DNA of 64,000 nucleotides from Maribacter algicola (GTDB lineage: Bacteria; Bacteroidota; Bacteroidia; Flavobacteriales; Flavobacteriaceae), in the NCBI RefSeq assembly GCF_003933245.1, contig NZ_QUSX01000001.1, forward strand, positions 1,550,001-1,614,000. The letters run 5' to 3'. Position 1 is the stretch's first letter. Each line of letters opens with the position of its first letter. Both the position numbers and the translations under genes were made by a program. The notes under the pieces are model-generated. The model saw only the letters and a list, made by a program, of their open reading frames with translations. It searched no databases and was not told the DNA's origin. Below are positions 53,183 through 62,734 of the stretch, piece after piece.

Positions 53183-53620
53183 ATGTACGAAACTATTCAA
53201 ATGCTGCATTCCTATCTGGCCTATGTAGCATTGGCAATATTGATCATTGCCGTAATAAATGCCATTAGCGGATTGATTAGCAAAAGGGTTTTCACTATGA
53301 ACAAGGACCTTAGATTAAGTCTCTTCACTTTGATAATCTGCCACATTCAATTATTGGTAGGCCTTATTCTGTACTTTATTTCCCCTAGCGGATTGAACGC
53401 CATCCAGGAGTTTGGTATGGGAGGACTAACCTCCGCGGCCAGATTATTGGCCGTTGAACATCCCTTTATAAACATACTGGCCATTGCCGCCATAACGATA
53501 GGATGGTCCAGGCACAAAAAATTTGTTGAGGGCGATAAAAAGTTCAAGAGTATAGCCATTTTTTATGGAATAGGTCTGATATTGATTTTAAGTAGGATTC
53601 CATGGAGTCAGTGGTTTTAA
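53183..53620 (+). CDS. Four-helix membrane protein, unknown function
   Basis: A 145-residue membrane protein with four hydrophobic segments (about 10-32, 47-67, 85-106 and 122-140). Two His in the first half (MLHSYLAY and ICHIQ) and one in the third helix (VEHPFIN), plus SRHKKF, could bind haem, so a cytochrome b-like role is possible but unproven. Its 3' end lies just before the DUF1080 gene. Confidence 0.7.
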   Translation: MYETIQMLHSYLAYVALAILIIAVINAISGLISKRVFTMNKDLRLSLFTLIICHIQLLVGLILYFISPSGLNAIQEFGMGGLTSAARLLAVEHPFINILAIAAITIGWSRHKKFVEGDKKFKSIAIFYGIGLILILSRIPWSQWF

Positions 53621-53631
53621 GAATTAGGGGC

Positions 53632-54228
53632 ATGAAGAAATTATTGGCTATCGTTTTATTGATTTTTTGTGGCAGTCTCCTTAAAGCCCAAAGTATTTCC
53701 TTGTTCAACGGTGAAAATTTAGATGGCTGGGAAGTTTTTGGAACCGAAAAATGGTATGTGGAAGACGGACTTTTAATTTGTGAAAGTGGGCAAGATGCTG
53801 GCTATGGATATTTGGGCACTGAAAAGGAATACAAAAACTTCATTCTCGTTTTGGACTTTAAACAGGAAGCCGATGGGAACAGTGGAGTTTTTATTAGGTC
53901 CAGTGTTGAAGGAACTACTGTCAGTGGTTGGCAAGTGGAGGTCGCACCACCGGGCAAATTTACGGGAGGAGTTTATGAGTCTTATGGAAGGCAATGGTTG
54001 AAGAAACCAAAGCCTGAAAAGGATGGGGCCTTAAAATTTGGGGACTGGAACCACATGACCATCAAGGTGGATGGCAAACAAATAACCTCATGGCTCAACG
54101 GTACGGAAATGGTTTCCTTTAAGGACCGAATAATTGGTAAGGGGGAAGGTTCCGTTCTTCTTCAAATTCACGATGGAGGGGGTATCAAGGTGAAATGGAA
54201 AAATATTGAATTGACGCCTTTGGATTAA
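53632..54228 (+). CDS. DUF1080 (3-keto-disaccharide hydrolase-like) secreted protein
   Basis: A 198-residue secreted protein with a signal peptide (MKKLLAIVLLIFCGSLLKAQ) and the DUF1080 beta-sandwich: SLFNGENLDGWEVFG, NSGVFIRSSVEG, WNHMTIKVDGKQITSWLNG and QIHDGGGIKVKWKNIEL. The family belongs to the concanavalin-like fold and some members hydrolyse 3-keto-glycosides. ATG 53632 is preferred over 53602. Confidence 0.88.
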   Translation: MKKLLAIVLLIFCGSLLKAQSISLFNGENLDGWEVFGTEKWYVEDGLLICESGQDAGYGYLGTEKEYKNFILVLDFKQEADGNSGVFIRSSVEGTTVSGWQVEVAPPGKFTGGVYESYGRQWLKKPKPEKDGALKFGDWNHMTIKVDGKQITSWLNGTEMVSFKDRIIGKGEGSVLLQIHDGGGIKVKWKNIELTPLD

Positions 54229-54241
54229 GGCAGACATCTCT

Positions 54242-55303
54242 CTACTTAACTTCCCTTATCAAATGCACAAATACAGGGAAATGGTCACTATAGCCCCCAA
54301 TATAACTTCCGCCAGCGTAGGTACGTAAAGGATAGCCCTTATACATTCCTTTTGGGTCGATTAAGTATGGTGGGTTAAAAACATCTGCCTTCCAAAATCG
54401 GTATCCTTTTGGGTTGTTGACTAAATTGGCGGTTAGGTATATTTGGTCAAAAAGGTTCCATTGGTCCCTGTAGGCCAGAGAACCGATACCTTTTTTGAAT
54501 AAATTTTCCATGGGCCCAAAGAGACCTAAGGAATCCAGCTGTTTCTCCTTACCCCTTACCTTCAGTATTTTCTTAAAGCTGGGACTTATGGGGTCGTCGT
54601 TAAAATCGCCCATACTAATAATCTTCGCACTTGGGTCTAGATAACGCAAAGAATCAATAATTCTCCAGTTCAATTCCGCCGCCTTCAATCTATAAGGCCT
54701 GCTTCTGAGTTCTCCGCCGCTCCTTGAGGGCCAATGGTTCACGATAACATATATCTTTTCGTTGTCCAAAAGACCCTCCACCACCAATTGGTCCCGAGTG
54801 TAATCCCTAAACCCCTCTTCATTCGTCAACAGCAATCTTCTGCTTACAAAGGAAATAGGGATAAAAGAGGACTTTGCAAAAAGGAGACCTACATCAATTC
54901 CGCGTTCATCGGGGGAGTCGAAATGCACGATTCCATATTGCCTTTTTTTAAGCAAGGGATGATTGATCAAATCCTCAAGTACGGTTCGGTTTTCTGCCTC
55001 ACAGACACCAAGCAAGTCAGGACCCGATGGGTTATTATCGGAACCTATATCGGATAGGACTCTGGATAAATTTTCAATCTTTTTCCAATAGCGATCTTCG
55101 GTCCAGTTATCCTTTCCGGTAGGTGTCCTGTCATCGTCAAACACCAAACTGTCATTGGTGGTGTCGAACAGGTTTTCAAGATTATAGAAGGCGATGGTCC
55201 GTATTTGATATTCCTTTTTATCCTGACCAAAGCCGAACAGTGAGCACAATAGGATATAAAATAAGCTAACCTTCTTCAAATGACTAATTTTAAGTTTACG
55301 CAT
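54242..55303 (-). CDS. Secreted endonuclease/exonuclease/phosphatase-family protein
   Basis: A 353-residue exported protein (signal-like SLFYILLCSLFGFGQ). The EEP motifs are present: AFYNLENLF with the metal-binding Glu, the MGDFNDDP loop and SDHFPVFV with the catalytic His. Extracellular DNase or phosphodiesterase action is likely. It is divergent from the TonB receptor/DUF5689 pair, with which it probably shares a substrate. ATG 55303 is preferred over an earlier in-frame GTG/ATG. Confidence 0.87.
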   Translation of the reverse strand: MRKLKISHLKKVSLFYILLCSLFGFGQDKKEYQIRTIAFYNLENLFDTTNDSLVFDDDRTPTGKDNWTEDRYWKKIENLSRVLSDIGSDNNPSGPDLLGVCEAENRTVLEDLINHPLLKKRQYGIVHFDSPDERGIDVGLLFAKSSFIPISFVSRRLLLTNEEGFRDYTRDQLVVEGLLDNEKIYVIVNHWPSRSGGELRSRPYRLKAAELNWRIIDSLRYLDPSAKIISMGDFNDDPISPSFKKILKVRGKEKQLDSLGLFGPMENLFKKGIGSLAYRDQWNLFDQIYLTANLVNNPKGYRFWKADVFNPPYLIDPKGMYKGYPLRTYAGGSYIGGYSDHFPVFVHLIREVK

Positions 55304-55472
55304 AAATAGTTGAACATAAACCTTTGGTAAAGGTAATCTGCCGCTCCACAAAAACCTCTTTATTAGCGGTCATTAGAACCGAAATATATGGTTTTTAAGC
55401 AAAAAAAACGAGTTAAACCATTGTTTTTAAATATATTAGGATACCATTAATTTTTTGCACTAACCAACCACC

Positions 55473-58214
55473 ATGTACAAGGGCATATTCCTTATACTGA
55501 TTTTTGTCTTTTTCAATACCACATTCGGGCAAACAGGTTATTCCGTCTCCGGAACTGTTTTCAATGAAACTAATGATGCGCCCATTGAAGGAGCCAAGAT
55601 TAACATTGAAGGACATGGTTTGGAAACTAGCACAAATATAGAAGGGTCATTTTTGTTGCGGACAGACTTGATCGGGGAATTTATTATAAGGATTGCCTAT
55701 CAAGATTATGAATCTAAAAGGATTCCGGTTCTTCTTGATGGAAAGGAACTGGATCTTGGAATAATAGTTTTAAAAAGGGATATCTCCTTTGAACAACAGG
55801 ATAATCTGATCACCCTTACCGATGCAGAACTGCTGGATGATGAATCCACCTCCAACGCTTTGGGACTTTTACAGGCTACCCGAGATGTTTTTCTAAGTAG
55901 GGCCGCATTTGATTTTGGTCAGGCTTTTTTTAGGGTTCGAGGGTACGATGCCCAAGAAGGGGAGGTGCTGTTGAACGGTGTCCCCATGAACAAATTGTTC
56001 GATGGTCGCCCCCAGTGGAATAACTGGGGAGGGCTGAACGATATTACTAGGAACCAGGAATACTCGAATGGACTCGATGCTTCGGACTATACCTTTGGAG
56101 GTATATTGGGCAATACCAATATCGATTTGAGACCTTCCGGATTACGAGCGGGAACCCGTATTTCAACATCGGTATCCAATAGAACCTACAAGGGTAGGTT
56201 AATGGCTACCTATAATTCTGGTAGAAAAGAAAATGGATTGGCCTACGCACTATCCGGATCTAGAAGGTGGGCAAAGGAAGGTTTTATTGATGGAACTCTT
56301 TACGATGCATATTCTTTAAGCGGTCTGTTGGATTATGAGATTAATGACAACCACAGTTTTTTGCTATCGGGCATATTTACCACCAACAGGAGGGGGAGGT
56401 CATCGGCGATTACAGAGGAAGTATTCGATTTGGTCGGAAAAAAATACAATCCGTATTGGGGGCTACAGGATGGAAAGATCAGGAACTCAAGGGAACGATT
56501 CATTTCAGAACCCATGCTCATGTTCAATTATTTTTATACTACGAACAAATTAAACCTCACTCTTGGTATGGTCTATCAAAATGGCAATCATAAACGAAGC
56601 AGGTTGGGGTACTACAATGCCCCTAATCCAGACCCAACATACTACAGATACCTTCCCAGCTTTTATATCAACAGTCCCATTGGTGCGAATTTTATCAGTG
56701 TAGAAATGGCCAAGAATAGTTTTCTAAGAGATCCGCAGTTGAATTGGCAAAATGTGTACAATGCCAATGCCAATTCGTCCTTGGCAGGTGAAGCAGTCTA
56801 TATGCTCTACAATGATGTGGCTTCGGATGCGCAGTTTACGGCCAATTTGAACGGTAATTTCCAATGGAACCCCAACATAAAAGTCGATTTTGGTATCATG
56901 AACCGTTATTTAACTTCTAAAAACTTCGCCGAAGTGGATGATTTATTGGGGGCCGAATTTCACAGGGATATCGACCCTTTTTCCGATACCAGAAATGACC
57001 TCGATTCCAATTTGGAAAAAAGGGAAGGGGATGTCTTTGGTTATAACTACACATTTAATGCATCTGAACTTAGGGCCTATTCGCAAATTCAGGTCGATTT
57101 GAACAAGTGGAAGTTCTTTTTGGCTGGCCAATTCAATCAGAAAGCATATCAAAGAACAGGTAAATTTCAGAATGAACGGTTTCTGGAAAATTCTTTGGGC
57201 GCAAGCAGGAACATAACTTTTTCAAATTTTGGGGTCAAAGGGGGTCTTACCCATGCGATAACGGGAAGGCATTGGGTCACTATGCAAGGGGCATTGATCA
57301 AAAGGGCACCGCTGCTTCAAAATGTTTTTGTGAACCCAAGGGAGTCAAATGCCCTAGTTCCCAACGTACGTACGGAAACCGTTTCCACCTTGGATGTCAA
57401 TTATTTCCTTCGTTTACCCAATCTTACCGGTCGGATAACCGGTTATTATACCCGATTTCAAGACCTTACCGATATCAACTTCTTCTTTGTCGACTCCGGT
57501 GTTGGGTCGGATTTTGTCCAAGAGGTATTGACGGATTTGGACAAATTGCACCTTGGAACGGAATTGGGGCTGGAATACCAGGTATCCTCAACGGTAAAAC
57601 TGTCATTGGTTTCTTCCACCGGAAAATATGTGTATGCCAGTGATCCTTCGGTGACCATTAATTTCGATACCGCATCGGCGGAGGAAGAACTGATTAATGT
57701 CCAGGGATTCCAGGATTTGGGGCCTGCAAAGCTAAAGGGATATAAATTGGGTCAGGGACCACAACAAGCCTTTGCCTTCGGCATGGAATATAGGGATCCC
57801 AAGTACTGGTGGGTAGGTGTCACCGCCAATTACCTTGCAAATAACTATGCCAATATTTCCACAATAACGAGAACGGATAGCTTTGTTTTGAACCCTGAGA
57901 CGGGGCAACGTTTTCCCGAGGCAACAGAAGAAAATGTGGAAGCACTTTTGGAACAAAAACGCTTGGACAACTTTTACCTTTTGAACCTTGTAGGGGGGAA
58001 ATCGTGGTTGAAAAATGGAAAGTACCTAGGTGTTTTCGCCAGTGTGACCAACTTGTTCGATGCTACTTTTAGAACCGGTGGCTACGAACAAAGCCGCAAT
58101 GGCAACTTTGGTCAGTTACGACAGGACAATTTGAGCGGTACCCCTTCCTTTGCGCCAAAATACTGGTATGGTTACGGAAGGACCTTCTTTCTAAATATAG
58201 CCCTAAGTTTTTGA
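55473..58214 (+). CDS. TonB-dependent receptor with carboxypeptidase-regulatory domain
   Basis: A 913-residue outer-membrane receptor with a signal peptide (GIFLILIFVFFNTTFGQ), CarboxypepD_reg domain (about 24-105; GTVFNETNDAPIEGAKINI), a plug (about 115-230; FFRVRGYDAQEGEVLLNG) and a barrel ending RTFFLNIALSF. Its stop overlaps the DUF5689 start by one base, so they are translated together. Substrate: an extracellular phosphate- or nucleotide-like compound if the divergent nuclease is a guide (inference). Confidence 0.92.
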   Translation: MYKGIFLILIFVFFNTTFGQTGYSVSGTVFNETNDAPIEGAKINIEGHGLETSTNIEGSFLLRTDLIGEFIIRIAYQDYESKRIPVLLDGKELDLGIIVLKRDISFEQQDNLITLTDAELLDDESTSNALGLLQATRDVFLSRAAFDFGQAFFRVRGYDAQEGEVLLNGVPMNKLFDGRPQWNNWGGLNDITRNQEYSNGLDASDYTFGGILGNTNIDLRPSGLRAGTRISTSVSNRTYKGRLMATYNSGRKENGLAYALSGSRRWAKEGFIDGTLYDAYSLSGLLDYEINDNHSFLLSGIFTTNRRGRSSAITEEVFDLVGKKYNPYWGLQDGKIRNSRERFISEPMLMFNYFYTTNKLNLTLGMVYQNGNHKRSRLGYYNAPNPDPTYYRYLPSFYINSPIGANFISVEMAKNSFLRDPQLNWQNVYNANANSSLAGEAVYMLYNDVASDAQFTANLNGNFQWNPNIKVDFGIMNRYLTSKNFAEVDDLLGAEFHRDIDPFSDTRNDLDSNLEKREGDVFGYNYTFNASELRAYSQIQVDLNKWKFFLAGQFNQKAYQRTGKFQNERFLENSLGASRNITFSNFGVKGGLTHAITGRHWVTMQGALIKRAPLLQNVFVNPRESNALVPNVRTETVSTLDVNYFLRLPNLTGRITGYYTRFQDLTDINFFFVDSGVGSDFVQEVLTDLDKLHLGTELGLEYQVSSTVKLSLVSSTGKYVYASDPSVTINFDTASAEEELINVQGFQDLGPAKLKGYKLGQGPQQAFAFGMEYRDPKYWWVGVTANYLANNYANISTITRTDSFVLNPETGQRFPEATEENVEALLEQKRLDNFYLLNLVGGKSWLKNGKYLGVFASVTNLFDATFRTGGYEQSRNGNFGQLRQDNLSGTPSFAPKYWYGYGRTFFLNIALSF

Positions 58215-59596
58215 TGACACTTCTTTCTAAAACATACTACCGGTTCATTATACATACCATATTCTTACTTATGGCATGTATGTTTTTGGCCTGTGTTAAG
58301 AGCAAGGATTTTCAGGAATTACAGCCCTCTTGTGAGACAGATTTAATAGCGAACATCAGTATCCAGGAGCTTAAGGATTATTATCAGGGTGAAACGATTC
58401 AAATTCTGGAGGATTGGGTCATCGAAGGATATGTGATTTCTTCCGATACCGAAAACAATTTTTTCAGCGTGCTGTATTTTCAGAACACGCCAAGTAACCC
58501 CACCGATGGACTTCAGATAGAAATAGACATGCGGGATTCCCATCTATTTTTTGAGGTTGGGAGCAAGATCCTGATCAAGCTAAAAGGATTGTACTTGGGA
58601 CGTACCAGAAATCAGTATAAAATTGGCGGCGTATTTACCTCCTTTGGGAATATATCCGTTGGGCGATTGCCATATAACCAAGTATTTGAGCATGTCTTTG
58701 TAGCCTGTGGTGAAGGAGCTGCTTTGCAACCAGATTTAATTACAATTCCGGACTTGAGGGATATCAATGCAGGCACATTGGTCCGATTTGAAGATTTGGA
58801 GTTTTCAGCCGAAGAAATGGGTAAAACCTTTGCCGAAAAAGAGGCCGAAACGGAGCGTCTACTGGTAGATTGCGAGGATAACGAGTTGGTATTGGTAAAT
58901 AGTGGTTTTGCCGATTTTCAATCCATTTTGCTACCTGAAGGTCGCGGAAATATCACCGGGGTCCTCGTTAAGGACGGAAACGACTTTAAATTGGTCATAA
59001 GGGATTTGACCGATATCGAATTTGACCAAGATAGGTGCGAGGATTTCGTGGATGAATTTACTTCCAACACTATTTTCTTTTCGGAATTGGCGGACCCAGA
59101 TAATAATCCAGAAGCCAGATTTTTGGAATTGTATAATTCGGCTTTAGAGCCCTTGTCACTCAAAGGTTGGCAAATCCTTCGGTATACCAATGACAGTGAA
59201 ACCGTAAGTGCTACAACGGATCTATCAGAATATACCATAAATGGGGAAAGTACTTTACTGATATCGCCCAATCCATCGGTATTTGAACAAGTTTATGGGT
59301 TTTTACCTGATATGGATGCTGGAACCAATTCACCCGCGGATTCCAATGGTGACGACAACCTAGTATTGATGGATCCATTTGGAACTATTATAGATACTTT
59401 TGGTGTACCCGGACAGGACGGAACAGGTACCAACCATGAGTTTGAGGATGGTCGTGCCCTACGAAGATTGGAAGTAACGGAAGGGCGTCCCGCTTATAAG
59501 TTTTCTGAATGGGAAATATTCAATGATTCCGGGGAGGCGGGTACGGTTAATTCACCTCAACTGGCTCCAGGGGATTTTTCACCAGGAATAAGATGA
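58214..59596 (+). CDS. DUF5689/lamin-tail-domain lipoprotein
   Basis: A 460-residue lipoprotein (about C27 in MFLACVKSKD). The N-terminal half resembles DUF5689 (YYQGETIQILEDWVIEGYVIS, an OB-like nucleic-acid-binding fold), the C-terminal part a lamin-tail domain (about 285-400: FFSELADPDNNPEARFLELYN). Such proteins co-occur with endonucleases and TonB receptors. ATG at 58214 overlaps the receptor stop by one base (TGATG). Confidence 0.85.
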   Translation: MTLLSKTYYRFIIHTIFLLMACMFLACVKSKDFQELQPSCETDLIANISIQELKDYYQGETIQILEDWVIEGYVISSDTENNFFSVLYFQNTPSNPTDGLQIEIDMRDSHLFFEVGSKILIKLKGLYLGRTRNQYKIGGVFTSFGNISVGRLPYNQVFEHVFVACGEGAALQPDLITIPDLRDINAGTLVRFEDLEFSAEEMGKTFAEKEAETERLLVDCEDNELVLVNSGFADFQSILLPEGRGNITGVLVKDGNDFKLVIRDLTDIEFDQDRCEDFVDEFTSNTIFFSELADPDNNPEARFLELYNSALEPLSLKGWQILRYTNDSETVSATTDLSEYTINGESTLLISPNPSVFEQVYGFLPDMDAGTNSPADSNGDDNLVLMDPFGTIIDTFGVPGQDGTGTNHEFEDGRALRRLEVTEGRPAYKFSEWEIFNDSGEAGTVNSPQLAPGDFSPGIR

Positions 59597-59598
59597 TT

Positions 59599-59988
59599 TT
59601 ACTTAATATTTTTCAAAGATTCTTCCATTAAGGGCTTCACTAAATAGGATGTTACCGAGGGAAATTGATGTGCCTTGGTCAAATTCTCCGGACTTATAAA
59701 GGAACTCACAATATAAACCTTTACATCTTCACGCTGATGCTTGGGAATGTTCTGAAACTCCTCCAAAAAGCCCCATCCATCTTTGTTGGGCATATTAAGG
59801 TCTAAAAAGATAATTTCCGGTAAGGGAATGTTTTCGATCAAAAGCCCAATAAGACTGTCTATGGCTTCCTGCCCATCTGCATACCACAGAACGTTTTCAC
59901 AAAACTTAATGTCCTTCATGAGTTTTTTTATGTTAAATGCAAAAAACTCATCATCATCAATTATACAACAACTAGAAATCTTACTCAT
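59599..59988 (-). CDS. Stand-alone response-regulator receiver protein
   Basis: A 129-residue CheY-like receiver. The acidic pocket is DDD at 11-13, the phosphoacceptor D63 in IIFLDLNMP, the switch Ser near 96 (YIVSSF) and the Lys near 118 (YLVKPL). No output domain follows; it probably acts through protein contacts with a hybrid kinase system. It converges with the DUF5689 gene (2 bases apart). Paralogue at 60180. Confidence 0.9.
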   Translation of the reverse strand: MSKISSCCIIDDDEFFAFNIKKLMKDIKFCENVLWYADGQEAIDSLIGLLIENIPLPEIIFLDLNMPNKDGWGFLEEFQNIPKHQREDVKVYIVSSFISPENLTKAHQFPSVTSYLVKPLMEESLKNIK

Positions 59989-60179
59989 TAAAGGAATTAT
60001 TTGCCCAAATGGTTTTCTTGAAATTTATATCTAAGTAAAAATTATTGATCAGATATAATAGCTACTAATTAAGGTTAAATAGTATGTTTTGGACCTCATT
60101 TAAAATTAGCTACTATAATCAATCACCTAAAATTTTGGGTAAAGCTATAAAATAATGGGTAGATCTTGACTGATAATAG

Positions 60180-60590
60180 TCATCTTTTAGTTTTTAAGGT
60201 TTGTACAACATTTTCCAGGTCATTGGGGGTAATGGGTTTTAGGATATACTTATTGACAACTTTGTAGTTTTTTACTTTTTCCAAATCCCTGGGGTTTACG
60301 GAAGAGCTTAAAATATAAATGAGGGTCCCATAAAGTTTATCGCCGTGTAACCTAATAAATTGGTCTAAAAACTCCCATCCGTCCATTATCGGCATATTTA
60401 GGTCCAAAAAAATGACATCCGGGATTTTTTTCCCTAATGTGCAAATTTGATCTAACCCCTCCAGTGCTTCTTGCCCATTGCTATATACGATTAGGTCCTC
60501 ATAGAAATCGGTTTCTTTCATAATTCGCTTGGTTCCATATATAAATATGGGATCGTCATCTATTATACAACACCTTCCGACTTTATTCAT
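60180..60590 (-). CDS. Second stand-alone response-regulator receiver protein
   Basis: A 136-residue receiver, similar to the one at 59599 throughout (CCIIDDD start, D63 in VIFLDLNMP, Ser pair in YILSSSVNP, Lys near 118 in YILKPI). No output domain. The two genes are separated by 190 bases and look like a tandem duplication. No histidine kinase is in the window. Confidence 0.9.
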   Translation of the reverse strand: MNKVGRCCIIDDDPIFIYGTKRIMKETDFYEDLIVYSNGQEALEGLDQICTLGKKIPDVIFLDLNMPIMDGWEFLDQFIRLHGDKLYGTLIYILSSSVNPRDLEKVKNYKVVNKYILKPITPNDLENVVQTLKTKR

Positions 60591-61434
60591 AACTAAGATT
60601 TCACTTTTTATTCGCTTGTAAACGTTTTGTTTTTGTCTGGTCTACTTTTTTCGCAAAATGGGAACTTCCATTTTCCTTTCTTATCTCGGAAAAGGTTTAT
60701 TAGTGTTGCCTATTGAATTTACATTGCTATTTCTTGAAAAATGACAACAGAATAAACTTTTGCCGAAATATCGGTCGCTTCTGATTCATATTTAAATTCA
60801 AGTGCTTGGTCAGGTTAAATCCCAATCTAAAGGATAGGGAACAAAGTAAAAAAAAGCAATTAAAACACACATGGATATACACAAATAAATATGCAAAATT
60901 ATCGGAGCGAACCTTTATGGTATGCTAATTTTAATTTTTCATGGAAGTATAATGTATATCCAGTAGGATTTATTTTTAAATATTTTTTGGCCCTTATGGC
61001 ATTTTTACCAATTAACCTAAGGCATTTTACTGTTTTTGTAGTTTCTATAATGGCAATTATTCTGTGATCTCTTTTCTTTAGTTTTAGTTCCGATTATCTT
61101 TGTCAAAAAGTTTTTGCAATCCGTATAGTACCAGGTGTTATTTGTTATAAATGTTATGTAATTTGAATTGAAATGCCTGTTTTTTGTACCTGAACCTATA
61201 TGACAGTCAATCCGGTATTCCAAAAAGATACTTTTTAACAAGGTTTATTAGAAAATAGGAATTTTCATCGAGTATTTAGCGTTTATTAAGTATAAAATGT
61301 TTCCTTTAGCAAAAAAGGGATGATTAAATGTGCTAGGAAATGTGGACTAATTATTGAACGTTTGTCCAGAGGTATTGCCAAAAATAAAGCGTGTGAATTT
61401 AAAATAGTCCAGCATTCATTATTTTTTAAGAGAT
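60591..61434. other. 844-bp stretch without a credible gene
   Basis: AT-rich. A frame of 74 codons on the minus strand (61017-61241) lacks protein-like character and is not accepted. No tRNA, repeat or terminator is recognised. It may hold regulatory DNA of the ankyrin gene or a decayed gene. Confidence 0.4.
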
Positions 61435-61899
61435 ATGAAATTTACCATTTACGATCAAATTAGGAGTGGAGATTTGGAAGGAGTAAAGAAATCCTTAACC
61501 ATTGAACCGGAACTTGTCAATTCCAGGGATGAAAGGGGGTCTACCCCGCTGGTATTGGCCACATACTATAACCAATTGGGAATAACGCAATTATTACTTG
61601 AATCCGGGGCGAACATAAATGCCACGGATGCCGCTGGCAATACACCTTTAATGGGTGTATGTTTTAAAGGTTATTTGGAGGCTGCAAAACTATTGATGGA
61701 CAATGGTGCTAAAATGGACGTGCAAAATACAATGGGTGCAACCGCACTTATATATTCGGCAATGTTCGATAAATTTGAGCTAGCCCAACTTCTGGTTGAT
61801 AATGGAGCGGACAAAACAATTAAGGACCAAAGGGGAAATACGGCCTTGGACCATGCCAAGACAAAAGGGAATCCTAAGCTAATTGAATTATTGAAATGA
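61435..61899 (+). CDS. Ankyrin-repeat protein
   Basis: A 154-residue protein built of four ankyrin repeats (for example RGSTPLVLATYYNQLGITQL and GNTPLMGVCFKGYLEAAKLL) that run from about 10 to 154. No signal peptide. It likely binds a protein partner; in some bacteria such genes pair with catalases, but none is nearby. Start at 61435, 52 bases before the amidase gene. Confidence 0.88.
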   Translation: MKFTIYDQIRSGDLEGVKKSLTIEPELVNSRDERGSTPLVLATYYNQLGITQLLLESGANINATDAAGNTPLMGVCFKGYLEAAKLLMDNGAKMDVQNTMGATALIYSAMFDKFELAQLLVDNGADKTIKDQRGNTALDHAKTKGNPKLIELLK

Positions 61900-61951
61900 T
61901 ACTTGCAAGGACGCAACCTTTAAAAGGAATATTTGAACCACATTATTTAAA

Positions 61952-62734
61952 ATGAAAAACGAACTTAAGCTTGCCTTGGTCCAGTCTCCAATTATTTGGG
62001 AACAGCCAGCACTAAACAGGGATTACTTTTCCTCTAAGATTGCCACCCTAAAAAATGCCGTGGACGTAATCGTGTTACCTGAAATGTTTACCACTGGCTT
62101 TACAATGTCTCCTGAAAACTTGGATGCCAAGGAGGGTGGTATTACCCTAACATGGATGCAGGAAAAAGCAAAGGAACTAAATACCGCAATTTGTGGGAGT
62201 ATAGTTTTTTCAGAACGCGGTTTATATTTCAACAGATTATTTTTTGTAACCCCAAAGGGAGAGGTCCATCAATATAACAAAAGACACACATTTACCTTGG
62301 CCGGTGAAAACGAAAAATACCAAGCCGGTAAGCAGCATTTGATTTTGGATTATAAAGGATTTAAAATGAATCTTATGATTTGTTATGATCTACGATTTCC
62401 AGTTTGGAGTAGGAATACCGTTGATTATGATGTTCTGCTATATGTAGCAAACTGGCCGAAACCGCGCATTGAAGCTTGGGATACCTTATTAAAGGCAAGA
62501 GCTATCGAAAACATGAGTTATTGTATTGGGGTAAATAGGGTAGGAAGGGATGAAAAGGGTCTTGAATATGTAGGTCACTCCGCTGTATATGATTCGCTTG
62601 GTCAACAATTAGTTTTTTCGGAAAAGGAAGAAATTCTTGAAATTATTTTGGATAAAGCACATATTATCCAAACAAGGGATAATTTAAAATTTCTTTATGA
62701 TAGGGACAATTTTGAACTAATTGGAATTAATTAA
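61952..62734 (+). CDS. Nitrilase-superfamily amidohydrolase (omega-amidase-like)
   Basis: A 260-residue enzyme with the nitrilase triad E44 (LPEMFTTGF), K110 (YNKRHTF) and C144 (MICYDLRFP). The FTTGF and TLAGEN stretches are of the YafV/Nit2 omega-amidase group, which hydrolyses 2-oxoglutaramate and 2-oxosuccinamate. Cytoplasmic. It overlaps the end of the convergent gene by 18 bases. Confidence 0.92.
   Translation: MKNELKLALVQSPIIWEQPALNRDYFSSKIATLKNAVDVIVLPEMFTTGFTMSPENLDAKEGGITLTWMQEKAKELNTAICGSIVFSERGLYFNRLFFVTPKGEVHQYNKRHTFTLAGENEKYQAGKQHLILDYKGFKMNLMICYDLRFPVWSRNTVDYDVLLYVANWPKPRIEAWDTLLKARAIENMSYCIGVNRVGRDEKGLEYVGHSAVYDSLGQQLVFSEKEEILEIILDKAHIIQTRDNLKFLYDRDNFELIGIN

Noticed and set aside
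61017..61241. A 74-codon gene in the 844-bp gap
   Set aside because: No recognisable domain, no context and an amino-acid make-up typical of random AT-rich DNA.
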